Shown here: positions 1 to 9,982 of the stretch, piece by piece
Layout of the letters: every line of letters begins with the position of its first letter
Position numbering within the stretch: the stretch's first letter is position 1
Source of the DNA: Photobacterium halotolerans DSM 18316
GTDB lineage: Bacteria; Pseudomonadota; Gammaproteobacteria; Enterobacterales; Vibrionaceae
Length of the DNA: 55,974 nucleotides
Assembly (NCBI RefSeq): GCF_000425165.1
Contig: NZ_KE384324.1
Location: 1 to 55,974 of the forward strand
Reading direction: 5' to 3'
The notes under the pieces: model-generated
The model's input: only the letters and a program-made list of their open reading frames with translations
Told to the model about the DNA's origin: nothing
Databases searched by the model: none
Program-made: the position numbers and the translations under genes

Positions 1-127
1 GCTACCAATTGGTCACTCAGTTCACTGATAAATCTTTTATGACTGTATCATTGTCGAGTGCCCACACAGATTGCATGGTCAAATTGTTAAAGAGCGTTGA
101 CTCAACGTTATGTCTCGTTGGTCAGGG
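1..127 (-). other. 5' leader of an rRNA operon (16S gene lies left of the window)
   Basis: Read on the minus strand, positions 96-84 give CGCTCTTTAACAA, the boxA antitermination element of gammaproteobacterial rRNA leaders. It is followed by the familiar leader text that in E. coli runs towards the 16S gene (the reverse complement of 61-80 reads GACCATGCAATCTGTGTGGG). The 16S coding part would start beyond position 1. The stretch 1-628 has no protein gene: it holds this leader, three promoters, and about 170 bases before cysQ with only one hairpin. The two ORF-like stretches on the plus strand here are chance reading frames through promoter DNA. Confidence 0.85.
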
Positions 128-133
128 CTGCGT

Positions 134-161
134 ATTCTACCCAGCATTTTTTCTCAGTCAA
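134..161 (-). promoter_or_regulatory. rRNA operon promoter, innermost of three
   Basis: On the minus strand a -35 TTGACT (161-156), a 16-base spacer and a -10 TAGAAT (139-134) are followed by a GC-containing discriminator (ACGCAGCCC). The 16-base spacer and GC-rich start region are typical of stable-RNA promoters, which are controlled by ppGpp and initiating nucleotide. Transcription would begin near 127, just upstream of the boxA leader. Confidence 0.7.
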
Positions 162-265
162 GCGTTATTTTTAAAAACTTTTTCAAACACCTTCTTAACT
201 AAGAGCTCACCAAGGATAACTTCTGGTTTTAAACCTTTAGCACCTTTTACTCGGTGAGGGTGCGC

Positions 266-293
266 ATTTTACAAAAACAAAAACGAGTGTCAA
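266..293 (-). promoter_or_regulatory. rRNA operon promoter, middle of three, near-consensus
   Basis: The minus strand shows a perfect -35 TTGACA (293-288), a 16-base T-rich spacer, a -10 TAAAAT (271-266) and a GCGCACCC discriminator. This is the strongest match of the three to an rrn P1 promoter. Transcription would begin near 259. Confidence 0.8.
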
Positions 294-336
294 CCCTGTT
301 TCTCTTTCTTTTTGCGCCACTTTCAGTTCACACAAG

Positions 337-345
337 TTATTCACA
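337..345 (+). promoter_or_regulatory. DnaA-box-like 9-mer between rRNA promoters
   Basis: TTATTCACA matches the DnaA box consensus TTATNCACA. It lies alone between the middle and outer rRNA promoters. A single 9-mer may be chance, so regulation of the operon by DnaA is only a possibility. Confidence 0.25.
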
Positions 346-395
346 AGTTACCAAGAACTTATTCAAACCCGTGTGTGCCCTGTCAGTGAGGCGGC

Positions 396-423
396 ATTAT
401 AGGGGGTTAGCTGAAAGCAGCAA
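396..423 (-). promoter_or_regulatory. rRNA operon promoter, outermost of three
   Basis: On the minus strand a -35 TTGCTG (423-418), a 16-base spacer and a perfect -10 TATAAT (401-396) are followed by a GCCGCC discriminator. DNA upstream of the -35 (424-450) is A/T-rich on the same strand and could act as an UP element. Confidence 0.7.
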
Positions 424-597
424 GTGTTTTTTGGTGATTTTATTGCAACCGGCTACCTTTTGCTCTGAAACTGATAAAAAACACAAAAAAACAGCCAAAA
501 CAGGCATGGGACAGACAAGATAAAGAAACAGAGACTCAGAGGAGAGCGTAGCAACCGAGGAAACGATCAGCTCAACCTACTAGAGCAGAAGAGCAAC

Positions 598-617
598 CCG
601 TCGGGTAACCCCGACGG
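598..617 (-). terminator. hairpin downstream of cysQ, weak terminator
   Basis: CCGTCGGG and CCCGACGG form an 8-bp perfect stem with a 4-base loop, 12 bases beyond the cysQ stop codon. The U tract that should follow is poor (GTTGCTCTT on the minus strand), so termination efficiency is uncertain. It is the only stem between the end of the cys operon and the rRNA promoters. Confidence 0.45.
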
Positions 618-628
618 CATAAAAGCAT

Positions 629-1372
629 TTACTTACAGCTAACCAGGAAAGAAGGGTTCAGCAACTCTTCCCTGTGATATTGCAGTGGCTCTTGATTAAA
701 TAAGGTGACGGATGCACCTGCACTTTCTGCTATACACTGACCGGCAGCGGTATCCCACATCATGGTTGGCCCTAAACGTGGGTAGAATTGCGCCCTTCCT
801 TCTGCGACCAGACAAAATTTCAGGGATGACCCGACCTCAGTCATCTTGTGCTGACCTAACATATTGAGAAAGTCAGCCATGTCCGGGCTGGGATGAGAAC
901 GGCTACCCACCACGGTTGGCACTGTTGCTTCTCTCACTCGGATTGGTTCCCGACCAGCCTTGGTTTGCAACCAGGCTTTATTACCGTCTCCCAGCCAGGT
1001 TTTACCCAAAGCAGGCGCATGCACTACGGCAAGCACGGGCCTGCCTTCTTTAATCAAGGCAATGTTAACCGTGAACTCGCCGTTTTTCCGAAGAAACTCT
1101 TTTGTTCCATCAAGCGGATCCACCAGCCAGAATGATTGCCAGTGCTGACGGTCGCGCCATTCAGTATGAGCGGATTCCTCAGAGAGAATTGGGATATCGG
1201 GCGTAAGCTGTAATAAATGGCGGACTATCACCGCATTGGCAGCCAGGTCAGCTTCAGTGACCGGACTCTTATCCGCTTTTTCCTCAACCCGGACATTGCT
1301 GTGATAGCAGTCCATGATGGCTTGCCCTGCTTCCAGTGCAACCTGATAGATAGACTCCAGTAGTGCGCTCAC
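629..1372 (-). CDS. cysQ: 3'(2'),5'-bisphosphate nucleotidase CysQ
   Basis: Removes the 3' phosphate from PAP, the toxic by-product of PAPS reduction, and can act on PAPS. It belongs to the Mg2+-dependent, lithium-sensitive phosphatases of the inositol monophosphatase fold. Visible metal-site motifs are SEES (residues 64-67), DPLDGT (85-90) and WDTAAG (206-211). The 247-residue length is normal for the family. It is the last gene of the leftward cys operon, 15 bases after cysC, which places by-product removal in the same transcript as PAPS synthesis. The start ATG lies close behind the cysC stop and I see no better alternative. Confidence 0.93.
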   Translation of the reverse strand: MSALLESIYQVALEAGQAIMDCYHSNVRVEEKADKSPVTEADLAANAVIVRHLLQLTPDIPILSEESAHTEWRDRQHWQSFWLVDPLDGTKEFLRKNGEFTVNIALIKEGRPVLAVVHAPALGKTWLGDGNKAWLQTKAGREPIRVREATVPTVVGSRSHPSPDMADFLNMLGQHKMTEVGSSLKFCLVAEGRAQFYPRLGPTMMWDTAAGQCIAESAGASVTLFNQEPLQYHREELLNPSFLVSCK

Positions 1373-1387
1373 GCTGTACTCCTTGTC

Positions 1388-2005
1388 TTAAATAATGTGA
1401 CGCTGTTTTAATGCTTCCACGCACAGAGTAACCAGCTCATCAACCGATGCATTGCCCGCTTGCAGATGAATCTCAGGATTCGCCGGCGGCTGATATTCAG
1501 AATCGATGCCGGTAAAGTCTTTAATCTCTCCCTCTCTGGCTTTCTTATACAGGCCTTTAGGATCGCGCTTTTCACATTCTGCCAGAGGTGTGTCCACGAA
1601 GACTTCAATGAATTCTCCCTCAGGCAGGAGTTCACGAACCAACTGACGCTCAGCTCTATGAGGAGAGATAAACGCGGTCAGTACGATGAGACCAGCATCC
1701 GCCATCAGCTTAGCCACTTCCCCGATGCGTCGAATGTTTTCCTTACGATCCTCAGCAGAGAAACCCAGATCCTTGCACAGGCCATGGCGAACATTATCGC
1801 CATCCAGCAGATAAGTATGGAAGCCCTGTTCAGCCAGGCGATTTTCCAACGCGCCGGCCACCGTCGATTTGCCGGCACCGCTCAACCCGGTAAACCACAG
1901 AACGCAGGGTCTCTGATTTTTTAACTGAGCACGCTGTGCTTTATCTGTCTGGTGATTGTGCCAGACCACGTTTTCATTTTCATGGGGTTGAACGACAGCG
2001 GTCAT
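1388..2005 (-). CDS. cysC: adenylylsulfate (APS) kinase CysC
   Basis: Phosphorylates APS to PAPS with ATP in the cytoplasm, the second activation step of sulfate assimilation. The P-loop GLSGAGKST is at residues 40-48, DGDNVRHGL at 68-76, and the APS-kinase signature FISP with following R is at 112-117. The length of 205 residues is normal. The gene follows the SLC13 permease by 24 bases and precedes cysQ, so it is part of the cysG-D-N-permease-C-Q operon. Confidence 0.96.
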   Translation of the reverse strand: MTAVVQPHENENVVWHNHQTDKAQRAQLKNQRPCVLWFTGLSGAGKSTVAGALENRLAEQGFHTYLLDGDNVRHGLCKDLGFSAEDRKENIRRIGEVAKLMADAGLIVLTAFISPHRAERQLVRELLPEGEFIEVFVDTPLAECEKRDPKGLYKKAREGEIKDFTGIDSEYQPPANPEIHLQAGNASVDELVTLCVEALKQRHII

Positions 2006-2029
2006 TTTACACTCCGTTGCTAAAACACA

Positions 2030-3763
2030 TTAAAAAGGAAAGAACTGCGGGATCAGGGCTAATACAACCACTGAGTACATCACGGAAAACGGCAATCCGA
2101 TCCGTAGATAATCTCGCAACTTATAGTTGCCTACGGTGTAAACGAGCAAATTCGTCTGATAACCATAAGGTGAAATAAAACTGGCACTGGCACCAAACAG
2201 CACCGCCATAATAAAGGGCATAGGATCGACCCCATAGCTCAGTGCCAAACTGTACGCTAAGGGGAAAGACAAGGCTGCTGCAGCATTGTTAGTTACCAGC
2301 TCAGTCATCAGCAAGGTCAGCAGATACACGGCCACTAACCCGCCGTAGACGCCCCAGCCATTAAAGGACGTCATCATGATATTGCCCATCCGCTCAGACA
2401 GGCCGCTGGCAAGCATCAGTTGTGCCAGTGATAACGCCGAGCCAACAATCACCACTATATCAATCGGAAAACGGCGGCGAATTTCGGCAAAGCTGATGAT
2501 ACCGGTCGCCAGCAACAGCAACAGATAACCGGCCAGTCCTTTGATCAGGGGTAAAACATCCAACAGACCCGCGGTAATCACAGCAACAAAACCGCCCAGC
2601 ACGGCCATGCTCTTGGTGCTGTCCAGCCGGGCGCTGGAGTCCAGACCGTTGATCAGGACAAATTCACGGTTTAACGTCTGCTTTTTCTCATGAAAGGTTT
2701 TGCCGGGCACAATCACCAGGGTATCACCGGGATGCAATTCAATATTGCCCAGCCCGCCGGCCAGACGTTCATGGCCGCGACGGATCGCCACCACCACAGC
2801 ATCAAAACGTTCGCGGAACTGCACGCTTTTCAGCGTTTTACCACGGATGCCGGCAGAATGACTGACCACCACTTCCATCATGGACTGCCCATTGAGGTGG
2901 TGCTGACCAAATAACCTCAGCCCGTCGATTTCCTGTAAGGTCGTGACACTTTCGATATCGCCACAGAACAGTAAACTGTCGCCGGCCCGCAATACCGTCT
3001 CGGGGCACACAGGGGCAATCGTCTTGCCGTCACGAATGATTTCCGCCAGAAACAAGCGGCGCAGTGCCCGTAAACCATTTTCAGCAACCGACTTGCCAAC
3101 CAGCGATGAGGTCGGCTCGATTTTGGCTTCCAGAAAGTACGGCAGTTCATCCTGGCTGCTGTCATCGTAATTAGGTAGAAAGTGGCTGAGGGGGATCAAA
3201 AACACCAGCCCGACCAGCAACACCGCCAGTCCAATCATTGAAGGCGCAAAAAAGCCCAGGCTGGGTAACCCGGCATCTTCGACAAAGCTGTTCACAATCA
3301 GATTGGTCGAAGTACCAATCAGGGTCAGCGTACCGCCCAATATCGCGGTATAGGACAGTGGTATTAACAGACGAGACGGCGCATGACGCTGATTGCGCTT
3401 TATGGCGCCAATCAAAGACACCACCACTGCCGTGTTATTGGTAAAGGAAGACAGGAAGGCCGTCGACAGGCCAAGTTTGGCCACCACAGACGTTTGTCCT
3501 CCCTGAGAAATTTGGCGCCCGACCCAACTGATCAGGCGCGTTTTTTCAAGAGCAATGGAAACAAGGATCAGCAGAACCAGGGTCAGTAACGACGCATTGG
3601 TGAAGTTACCCGCCAGGGTCGACAGCTCAATCATCCCGGTTTGAAAACCAATAAAGGCTGTACCTGCAAACAGATAGGCAGGTTTGATTCTGGTGGTGAT
3701 CAAACAGGTGATGATCACCACCAGCATCGCCAGTACCAGGGCTTGCTCCCATGCCATTGGCAT
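2030..3763 (-). CDS. SLC13 (DASS) family anion permease with TrkA-C domains, probable sulfate transporter
   Basis: A 577-residue multi-pass membrane protein. Hydrophobic segments fill the first 190 and last 190 residues. The central part, roughly 205-380, is soluble and resembles two tandem RCK_C/TrkA-C domains, as in the large SLC13 sulfate permeases of bacteria. Its start codon overlaps the cysN stop as TAATG, so translation is coupled to ATP sulfurylase. Position between cysN and cysC argues strongly for sulfate as substrate, though the fold also serves dicarboxylates, phosphate and arsenite. No ABC-type sulfate transporter is seen in the window. Substrate assignment is inference from context. 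Confidence 0.85.
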   Translation of the reverse strand: MPMAWEQALVLAMLVVIITCLITTRIKPAYLFAGTAFIGFQTGMIELSTLAGNFTNASLLTLVLLILVSIALEKTRLISWVGRQISQGGQTSVVAKLGLSTAFLSSFTNNTAVVVSLIGAIKRNQRHAPSRLLIPLSYTAILGGTLTLIGTSTNLIVNSFVEDAGLPSLGFFAPSMIGLAVLLVGLVFLIPLSHFLPNYDDSSQDELPYFLEAKIEPTSSLVGKSVAENGLRALRRLFLAEIIRDGKTIAPVCPETVLRAGDSLLFCGDIESVTTLQEIDGLRLFGQHHLNGQSMMEVVVSHSAGIRGKTLKSVQFRERFDAVVVAIRRGHERLAGGLGNIELHPGDTLVIVPGKTFHEKKQTLNREFVLINGLDSSARLDSTKSMAVLGGFVAVITAGLLDVLPLIKGLAGYLLLLLATGIISFAEIRRRFPIDIVVIVGSALSLAQLMLASGLSERMGNIMMTSFNGWGVYGGLVAVYLLTLLMTELVTNNAAAALSFPLAYSLALSYGVDPMPFIMAVLFGASASFISPYGYQTNLLVYTVGNYKLRDYLRIGLPFSVMYSVVVLALIPQFFPF

Positions 3764-5187
3764 TACCCCAGCAACTTACTGAGATCTTTGGCATCCCAGT
3801 GCGGGAAGTGCTTACGGATCAGTGCATTGAGCTCTACCTCAAAGGCGCTGTATGCCTGCTGAGAAGGGGCGGATTCCGTCAGCGCCTCACGCACCATGCC
3901 GGCACCCACAGTCACATTGGTCAGGCGGTCAATCAGAATAAAACCGCCGGTATCGGCACAGTTCTGATAAGAATCTATCGCGATAGACTCATTGAGCACC
4001 ACTTCGCACAGGCCAATGCCGTTGAGAGGCAGCACATCGGTAGCAAAGGTGTCCAGGTTATTAATATCAACCTGATGACGAATCGCACTGACCGAGCCGA
4101 GCGTTTTCTTGCCCGCCACTTTGATATCGTACTGACGACCGGTTTCCAGTGGTGCTTCGGCCATCCAGACAATGTCGGCCAACAACTGATTGCTGAGTGC
4201 AACGTCGTCAGCGGCATGAACGATAGTATCACCGCGGCTGATATCAATCTCATCATTCAGGGTCAGCGTAATTGCCTGACCAGAATGGGCCTGCTCCAGA
4301 TCACCGTCAAAGGTCACAATACGGGCAACCGTTGACGATTTACCCGATGGCAACACTTTCACCGCATCCCCGACGGACACAATACCGGATGCCAGCGTGC
4401 CCGCAAAGCCGCGGAAGTCCAGATTCGGGCGGTTCACATATTGCACAGGAAAGCGTAATTCGCCGTCCACTTTTTTATTGATTTCCACGCTTTCCAGCAA
4501 AGACAGCAGCGGCTCGCCCTCATACCAGGGTGTAAGCTCACTGGCGGTCACCACATTGTCGCCTTCCAGTGCCGACAGCGGGACCAATTGGATATTGATG
4601 TCCGCATTGAGCTTTTTGGCAAACGCCAGATAATCATCCCGGATCTGCTCGAAGCGGGCCTGCTCAAAACCGACCAAATCCATCTTGTTGACGGCCACCA
4701 CAAACTGGCGAATCCCCAGCAGGCTGGCAATGTAGGAGTGACGACGGGTTTGATCCAAGACACCTTTACGGGCATCAATCAGGATCACCGCCACATCACA
4801 GGTAGAAGCCCCTGTCGCCATGTTGCGGGTATACTGCTCATGCCCCGGGGTGTCGGCAATGATGAACTTGCGTTTCTGGGTCGAGAAATAACGGTAAGCC
4901 ACATCAATGGTGATGCCCTGCTCACGTTCCGCTTGCAGACCGTCAACCAGCAGGGCCAGATCCGGCTTACTGCCTGTGGTGCCCACTTTCTGGCTGTCAG
5001 CATGAATCGCGGCCAGTTGATCTTCATAAATTTGCTGTGAATCGTGCAGCAGACGGCCAATCAGCGTACTTTTACCGTCATCCACTGAACCACAGGTCAG
5101 GAACCGGAGCAGAGACTTGTTCTGGTGCTGATCCAGGTAAGCTTCAATGCCCAGCTCAGCTACTTGTTGTTGAATTGCGCTGTTCAT
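3763..5187 (-). CDS. cysN: sulfate adenylyltransferase subunit 1, GTPase CysN
   Basis: GTP-hydrolysing subunit of ATP sulfurylase; with CysD it makes APS from ATP and sulfate, using GTP to drive the reaction. It is an EF-Tu-like translation-factor GTPase with G1 GSVDDGKST (residues 33-41), G3 DTPGHEQY (112-119) and G4 NKMD (167-170). There is no APS-kinase domain fused at the C terminus; that activity is the separate cysC. The gene begins 11 bases after cysD and its stop overlaps the permease start. Confidence 0.96.
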   Translation of the reverse strand: MNSAIQQQVAELGIEAYLDQHQNKSLLRFLTCGSVDDGKSTLIGRLLHDSQQIYEDQLAAIHADSQKVGTTGSKPDLALLVDGLQAEREQGITIDVAYRYFSTQKRKFIIADTPGHEQYTRNMATGASTCDVAVILIDARKGVLDQTRRHSYIASLLGIRQFVVAVNKMDLVGFEQARFEQIRDDYLAFAKKLNADINIQLVPLSALEGDNVVTASELTPWYEGEPLLSLLESVEINKKVDGELRFPVQYVNRPNLDFRGFAGTLASGIVSVGDAVKVLPSGKSSTVARIVTFDGDLEQAHSGQAITLTLNDEIDISRGDTIVHAADDVALSNQLLADIVWMAEAPLETGRQYDIKVAGKKTLGSVSAIRHQVDINNLDTFATDVLPLNGIGLCEVVLNESIAIDSYQNCADTGGFILIDRLTNVTVGAGMVREALTESAPSQQAYSAFEVELNALIRKHFPHWDAKDLSKLLG

Positions 5188-5198
5188 GTCCCGACTCC

Positions 5199-6107
5199 TT
5201 AGAAATAACCCTGACGTTTCTTCAATTCCATCGATCCCGATTGATCGTGGTCGATCGCCCGTCCCTGACGCTCACTGGAGGTGGCCACCAGCATTTCTTC
5301 GATGATCTCAGGCAAAGTTTTGGCCTCAGATTCAATCGCCCCGGTCAGCGGGTAACAGCCCAGGGTACGGAAGCGTACGCTCTTGTGTTCAATTTGCTCA
5401 CCCGGACGCAGCTTCATGCGGTCATCATCCACCATGATCAGCATGCCGTCGCGATCAACCACAGGACGCTCCTGTGACAGGTAGAGCGGCACAATATCGA
5501 TGCCTTCCAGGTAGATGTATTGCCAGATATCCAGCTCGGTCCAGTTCGACAGCGGGAACACTCGGATGCTCTCGCCTTTGTTGATCTGGCCGTTATAGGT
5601 TTTCCACAACTCAGGACGCTGGTTTTTCGGATCCCAGGTATGGTTCTTGTCGCGGAAAGAATACACGCGCTCTTTGGCACGGGATTTCTCTTCGTCGCGA
5701 CGGGCGCCACCAAATGCGGCGTCGAAACCGTACTTGTTCAGTGCCTGCTTCAGTCCCTGGGTTTTCATAATATCGGTATGCTTTGACGAGCCATGCTCGA
5801 ACGGGCTGATACCCATCGCCATGCCTTCCGGGTTTTTATGCACCAGCAGGTCAAAACCGTATTTTTTCGCTGTCGCATCACGAAACTCAATCATTTCGCG
5901 AAATTTCCAGTCAGTATCGACGTGCAGCAACGGAAAAGGGATCTTTCCCGGATAAAAAGCTTTGCGGGCCAGATGCAACATCACCGATGAATCTTTACCG
6001 ATGGAGTACATCATCACAGGGTTATCAAACTCAGCGGCCACTTCACGGATAATATGAATACTCTCCGCTTCGAGCTGCTTAAGGTGGGTAAGGCGTTTCG
6101 GATCCAT
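5199..6107 (-). CDS. cysD: sulfate adenylyltransferase subunit 2 CysD
   Basis: Catalytic subunit of ATP sulfurylase, an ATP-pyrophosphatase-fold enzyme. The PP-loop SIGKDSS is at residues 35-41. I chose the second ATG (6107) over the one at 6119: a GGAG Shine-Dalgarno lies six bases before it, the protein then starts MDPKRLTHL as in E. coli CysD (MDQIRLTHL from memory), and its length is 302 residues. The upstream ATG would place the GGAG inside the coding region. It sits between cysG and cysN. Confidence 0.95.
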   Translation of the reverse strand: MDPKRLTHLKQLEAESIHIIREVAAEFDNPVMMYSIGKDSSVMLHLARKAFYPGKIPFPLLHVDTDWKFREMIEFRDATAKKYGFDLLVHKNPEGMAMGISPFEHGSSKHTDIMKTQGLKQALNKYGFDAAFGGARRDEEKSRAKERVYSFRDKNHTWDPKNQRPELWKTYNGQINKGESIRVFPLSNWTELDIWQYIYLEGIDIVPLYLSQERPVVDRDGMLIMVDDDRMKLRPGEQIEHKSVRFRTLGCYPLTGAIESEAKTLPEIIEEMLVATSSERQGRAIDHDQSGSMELKKRQGYF

Positions 6108-6120
6108 CTTTCTCTCCATG

Positions 6121-7539
6121 TTAAGCCAGGCTCACGACAGCGGGGTGTGGTTGCCCTTGTTGTTCCTGCTTTCCGAACCAATGTAGTTTATCTGCCAGAG
6201 TCACCACTTCACCCACCACGATGAGTGACGGCGATTCTGCATTTTCTGCCAGTTGAGCCAGCTCGCTCAGTTGGCCTCTGAAGACTTTTTGCGAGGCCTG
6301 CGTGCCACGCTCGATAATCGCAATCGGCGTTTCTGCTGCGCGGCCATGCTGGATCAGTTGTTGCTGGATGTGGCTTGATTTCATCAGCCCCATATAAATC
6401 ACCAGCGTCTGCTTACCGCGTGCCAGGGTGGACCAGTCGAGATTGTCGCTGTCCGGCTTGGTATGACCGGTAATAAACATGGCACTTTGTGCGTGATCTC
6501 TGTGTGTCAGAGGAATACCGGCATAGGCTGTAGCGCCTGCTGCGGCGGTAATACCCGGCACAACCTGGAAAGGGATGCCGGCATCAAACAGCACTTCCAG
6601 CTCTTCTGCCCCGCGGCCGAAAATGAAAGGATCACCGCCTTTCAGGCGAACCACCCGTTTGCCCTGACTGGCGTATTCCACCAGCAGGCGGTTGGTTTCT
6701 TCCTGCGGCACACTGTGATAACCGGCGCGTTTACCGACACAGACCAGCTCCGCATCACGGCGAACCAGATCCATAATGTCGTCCGATACCAGATAGTCAT
6801 ACAGCACCACATCGGCCTGCTGCATTAATTGCAACGCACGCAGGGTCAGTAAACCGGCGTCACCGGGGCCGGAGCCAATCAGTGCAACCTGGCCCTGGGG
6901 GGTCACCTGCTGGGACTGGCGAACCAATTCCTGCTCGGCTTCTTTGTCTTGCCCGGCGGCCACCAGCTCGGCGAAGCGGCCGTCAAAGGCCTGCTCCCAG
7001 AACAGACGGCGGGCAGACAGGCTTTTCACCGTATTCTTCAGACGATCGCGAAACTGGCCTGCCAGAGTCGCCATCTTGCCAAGATGCTGAGGCAGCAAGG
7101 CTTCCAGCTTTTCCCGGACCAGACGCGCCAGTACCGGCGCTTTGCCAGAAGATGAAATAGCCACAATCAGAGGAGAGCGATCAACAATAGATGGTACGAT
7201 GAAGCTGCAACGCTGGGTATCATCCACCACATTCACCAGCACCTGGCGCTGGTTAGCCGACTGGTACACCAGAGCATTGATGGCTTTGCGATCGGTTGCT
7301 GCGATAGCCAGAAAGATACCGTCAAGGTGCTCTGGCATAAATTGCTCAGCAATAAGGGTAATGTCACCGTTATCTGCTGCCTGCAGAAAATCGGCATTGA
7401 GCTCAGGAGCAATGACACGAACGTCGGCACCGGCTTTGAGCAGCATCCGGGTTTTACGCCAGGCCACTTCTCCACCGCCTACCACCAGGCATGGACGACG
7501 CTTTAAATCGGCAAAAATAGGTAAATAGTCCATAGTCAC
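6121..7539 (-). CDS. cysG: siroheme synthase CysG (trifunctional)
   Basis: Makes siroheme from uroporphyrinogen III. The N-terminal half (about 1-210) is the NAD-dependent precorrin-2 dehydrogenase/ferrochelatase, with the nucleotide motif GGGEVA at 21-26. The C-terminal half (about 217-460) is the SAM-dependent uroporphyrinogen methyltransferase, with IGSGPGD at 221-227 and [12 protein letters not shown] at 299-310. Siroheme is the cofactor of CysI, encoded at 14138-15829, so this operon and cysJIH depend on each other. It is first in the operon. An internal ATG two codons in is an equally good start. Confidence 0.95.
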   Translation of the reverse strand: MTMDYLPIFADLKRRPCLVVGGGEVAWRKTRMLLKAGADVRVIAPELNADFLQAADNGDITLIAEQFMPEHLDGIFLAIAATDRKAINALVYQSANQRQVLVNVVDDTQRCSFIVPSIVDRSPLIVAISSSGKAPVLARLVREKLEALLPQHLGKMATLAGQFRDRLKNTVKSLSARRLFWEQAFDGRFAELVAAGQDKEAEQELVRQSQQVTPQGQVALIGSGPGDAGLLTLRALQLMQQADVVLYDYLVSDDIMDLVRRDAELVCVGKRAGYHSVPQEETNRLLVEYASQGKRVVRLKGGDPFIFGRGAEELEVLFDAGIPFQVVPGITAAAGATAYAGIPLTHRDHAQSAMFITGHTKPDSDNLDWSTLARGKQTLVIYMGLMKSSHIQQQLIQHGRAAETPIAIIERGTQASQKVFRGQLSELAQLAENAESPSLIVVGEVVTLADKLHWFGKQEQQGQPHPAVVSLA

Positions 7540-7929
7540 TGCTCTTACTCTCTGTACGTAACAGCACTATAGACGGGGCAGGATATTACCTGAAATTCTA
7601 AAATTTCATTTTTTATTCCCAAAAGTTTAGCTTGGCTGACTTAAGCGTCCTGTGGCTACCATCCTTCCGGATATGACAGCAAATCGCCCCTAACACCGTA
7701 TAAAACAATCACTTTTCCGGTTTTTTCTCATAAAAAAAGCTTATCTTATGCCTTTAAGATCTAACTATTTCGCCAATCATCATGGCCAAAGTGCAGTGAT
7801 GTGAGAAAGAAACCTGATGCAGAGCAAGGAAGCACACTCAGGTCACATATCTGACAAGCTCTTGCATTTCAGAGACAGTATTTTTGCTACTTTTAGCGCG
7901 TTACTTACTCCATTAATGACGGTGAAATC
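7540..7929. other. divergent intergenic region between cysG and cpdB
   Basis: About 390 bases without a gene. Towards cysG the minus strand has a -10 TATAGT at 7571-7566 with only a poor -35, as expected for an activator-dependent promoter. The A/T-rich 7590-7620 just upstream is where a CysB site could lie; I cannot demonstrate one. The A/T-rich 7705-7765 and the TTGCAT at 7863-7868 may belong to the cpdB promoter. No RNA gene or repeat is recognisable. Confidence 0.4.
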
Positions 7930-9885
7930 ATGTCTTTAAGAGCAAAACCCCTTTCACTTGCCGTACTGGGCGCACTGCTGGCAGCAGCAGGCCCGGCACT
8001 GGCAGACACCATTCAACTGCGCATTCTTGAAACTACCGACATTCACGCCAATGTCATGGACTATGACTACTACAAAGATAAAGCGACCGAGAAAACCGGG
8101 CTGGTCCGGACCGCCACCTTAATCGAGCAGGCCAGACGCGAAGTCACTAACAGTGTGCTGGTTGATAACGGCGATCTGATTCAGGGCAGCCCGATGGGTG
8201 ACTACTTGGCGGAAAAAGGCCTGGCAGACGGTGATGTTCACCCTGTCTATAAAGCCATGAACCCGCTCGATTACGAAGTAGGCAACATAGGAAACCATGA
8301 ATTCAACTACGGGCTGGATTTCCTGCAAGCGGCATTAAAAGGCGCAAACTTCCCCTATATCAATGCCAATGTCTACGACCTAAAGACGGGGGAAAACCTC
8401 TTTACCCCTTATCTGATTAAAACCTATCGCCTGAAAGATACCGACGGCGCAGAGCATGACATCAAGATCGGCTACATCGGCTTTGTGCCGCCGCAAATCA
8501 TGACCTGGGATAAAAAGAATCTTGAAGGCAAGGTGAGCGCCAGAGACATCAAACAAACGGCAGACTATTTCGTGCCTAAGATGAAAGCCGAAGGCGCCGA
8601 TATCATAGTCGCGATTCCGCATTCAGGCGTATCTGTCGATCCTTACCATGCCATGGCGGAAAACTCTGTCTATTACCTGACGCAGGTAAAAGGCATAGAT
8701 GCAATCGCGTTCGGCCATGCCCACGCGGTCTTCCCGAGTCAAACTTTTGCCAGCCTGCCCAATACCGACATAGCGAAGGGCACTATCAATGGTGTCGCGG
8801 CGGTAATGCCCGGCCGCTGGGGCGATCATCTGGGGGTGATAGATCTGGAGCTGACCCGGCAGGATGGCAAGTGGGCAGTGACTGAGCGTCAAACCCAGGC
8901 CCGCCCGATATTTGCCGATGGTAAAGCGCAGGTGGCGGCGGACAGCAGATTGGTCGCAGCCGTGATGGAAGATCACAAGGGAACACGGGAATTCGTCAAC
9001 CAGCCAATCGGTAAAGCCAGTGATGTGATGTACAGCTATCTGGCGCTGGTACAGGATGATCCGACCGTGCAGATAGTGAACCTGGCACAGAAAGATTACG
9101 TGGAGCGCTTTATTCAGGGCGACCCGGATTTAGACGGCCTGCCTGTGCTGTCGGCTGCCGCCCCGTTCAAGGCAGGCGGCCGGGCGAACGATCCGGGCAA
9201 CTACACCGAAGTGGAAGCCGGCCAGCTGACCTTTCGCAACGCAGCCGATCTGTACCTGTACCCCAATACCCTGGTGGCACTGAAAGTAACAGGCAAAGAA
9301 GTCAAAGAATGGCTGGAGTGCTCTGCCGGGCAATTTAACCAGATTGATCTCAGCTCAGGCGCGCCACAATCGCTGATCAACTGGGAAGACTTCCGCACCT
9401 ATAACTTCGACGTGATTGACGGTGTTCAGTATCAGGTGGATGTCTCTCAGCCCGCCCGTTACGACGGTGACTGCAAGCTGATCAACCCGGCAGCTGAGCG
9501 AATTAAGCAACTGACCTATCAGGGCAAAGCCATCGACCCGGCCCAACCCTTTATTATTGCCACCAACAATTACCGCGCTTACAGTGGCAAGTTTGCCGGC
9601 ACAGGCGAGCAGTATGTCGCCTTTGCGGCACCGGATGAAAACCGCACTGTGCTGGCCAGTTACATCAGCAGGGTCAGTAAAGACGACGGACAAGTTGTAC
9701 CGAGTGCCGACAATAACTGGCGCTTTGCCCCGCTCAGGAGCACAACGCCGCTGGATATCCGTTTTGAAACCTCACCGAGCGACAAAGCGGCATCCTTTAT
9801 CAAAGACAAGGGTCAGTATCCGATGCAGCAAGTGGCTACCGATGCAGCCGGCTTTACGGTTTACCGGATTGACCTGCAACACTGA
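7930..9885 (+). CDS. cpdB: periplasmic 2',3'-cyclic-nucleotide 2'-phosphodiesterase / 3'-nucleotidase CpdB
   Basis: Bifunctional periplasmic enzyme that opens 2',3'-cyclic nucleotides and then removes the 3' phosphate, feeding nucleoside salvage. Residues 1-26 are a signal peptide ending in ALA. The metallophosphatase domain shows TTDIHAN (35-41), DNGD (79-82), [10 protein letters not shown] (121-130) and a GHAH motif near 263. The C-terminal 5'-nucleotidase domain binds the nucleotide. The phrase [19 protein letters not shown] is characteristic of CpdB rather than UshA. The length of 651 residues matches CpdB. It stands alone, followed by its own terminator. Confidence 0.92.
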   Translation: MSLRAKPLSLAVLGALLAAAGPALADTIQLRILETTDIHANVMDYDYYKDKATEKTGLVRTATLIEQARREVTNSVLVDNGDLIQGSPMGDYLAEKGLADGDVHPVYKAMNPLDYEVGNIGNHEFNYGLDFLQAALKGANFPYINANVYDLKTGENLFTPYLIKTYRLKDTDGAEHDIKIGYIGFVPPQIMTWDKKNLEGKVSARDIKQTADYFVPKMKAEGADIIVAIPHSGVSVDPYHAMAENSVYYLTQVKGIDAIAFGHAHAVFPSQTFASLPNTDIAKGTINGVAAVMPGRWGDHLGVIDLELTRQDGKWAVTERQTQARPIFADGKAQVAADSRLVAAVMEDHKGTREFVNQPIGKASDVMYSYLALVQDDPTVQIVNLAQKDYVERFIQGDPDLDGLPVLSAAAPFKAGGRANDPGNYTEVEAGQLTFRNAADLYLYPNTLVALKVTGKEVKEWLECSAGQFNQIDLSSGAPQSLINWEDFRTYNFDVIDGVQYQVDVSQPARYDGDCKLINPAAERIKQLTYQGKAIDPAQPFIIATNNYRAYSGKFAGTGEQYVAFAAPDENRTVLASYISRVSKDDGQVVPSADNNWRFAPLRSTTPLDIRFETSPSDKAASFIKDKGQYPMQQVATDAAGFTVYRIDLQH

Positions 9886-9910
9886 TAGCACAGCGTCATA
9901 ACGCTATCAC

Positions 9911-9941
9911 TATGCCGCGGCCTGTGGTCGCGGTATTTTTT
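9911..9941 (+). terminator. intrinsic terminator of cpdB
   Basis: CCGCG and CGCGG pair around a 9-base loop, with outer A/T pairs, and are followed directly by a run of T (936-941). It lies 25 bases past the cpdB stop. Confidence 0.8.
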
Positions 9942-9982
9942 GGTAAGCTAGATATAGATGACTTCAACAGCGACAGAACACT

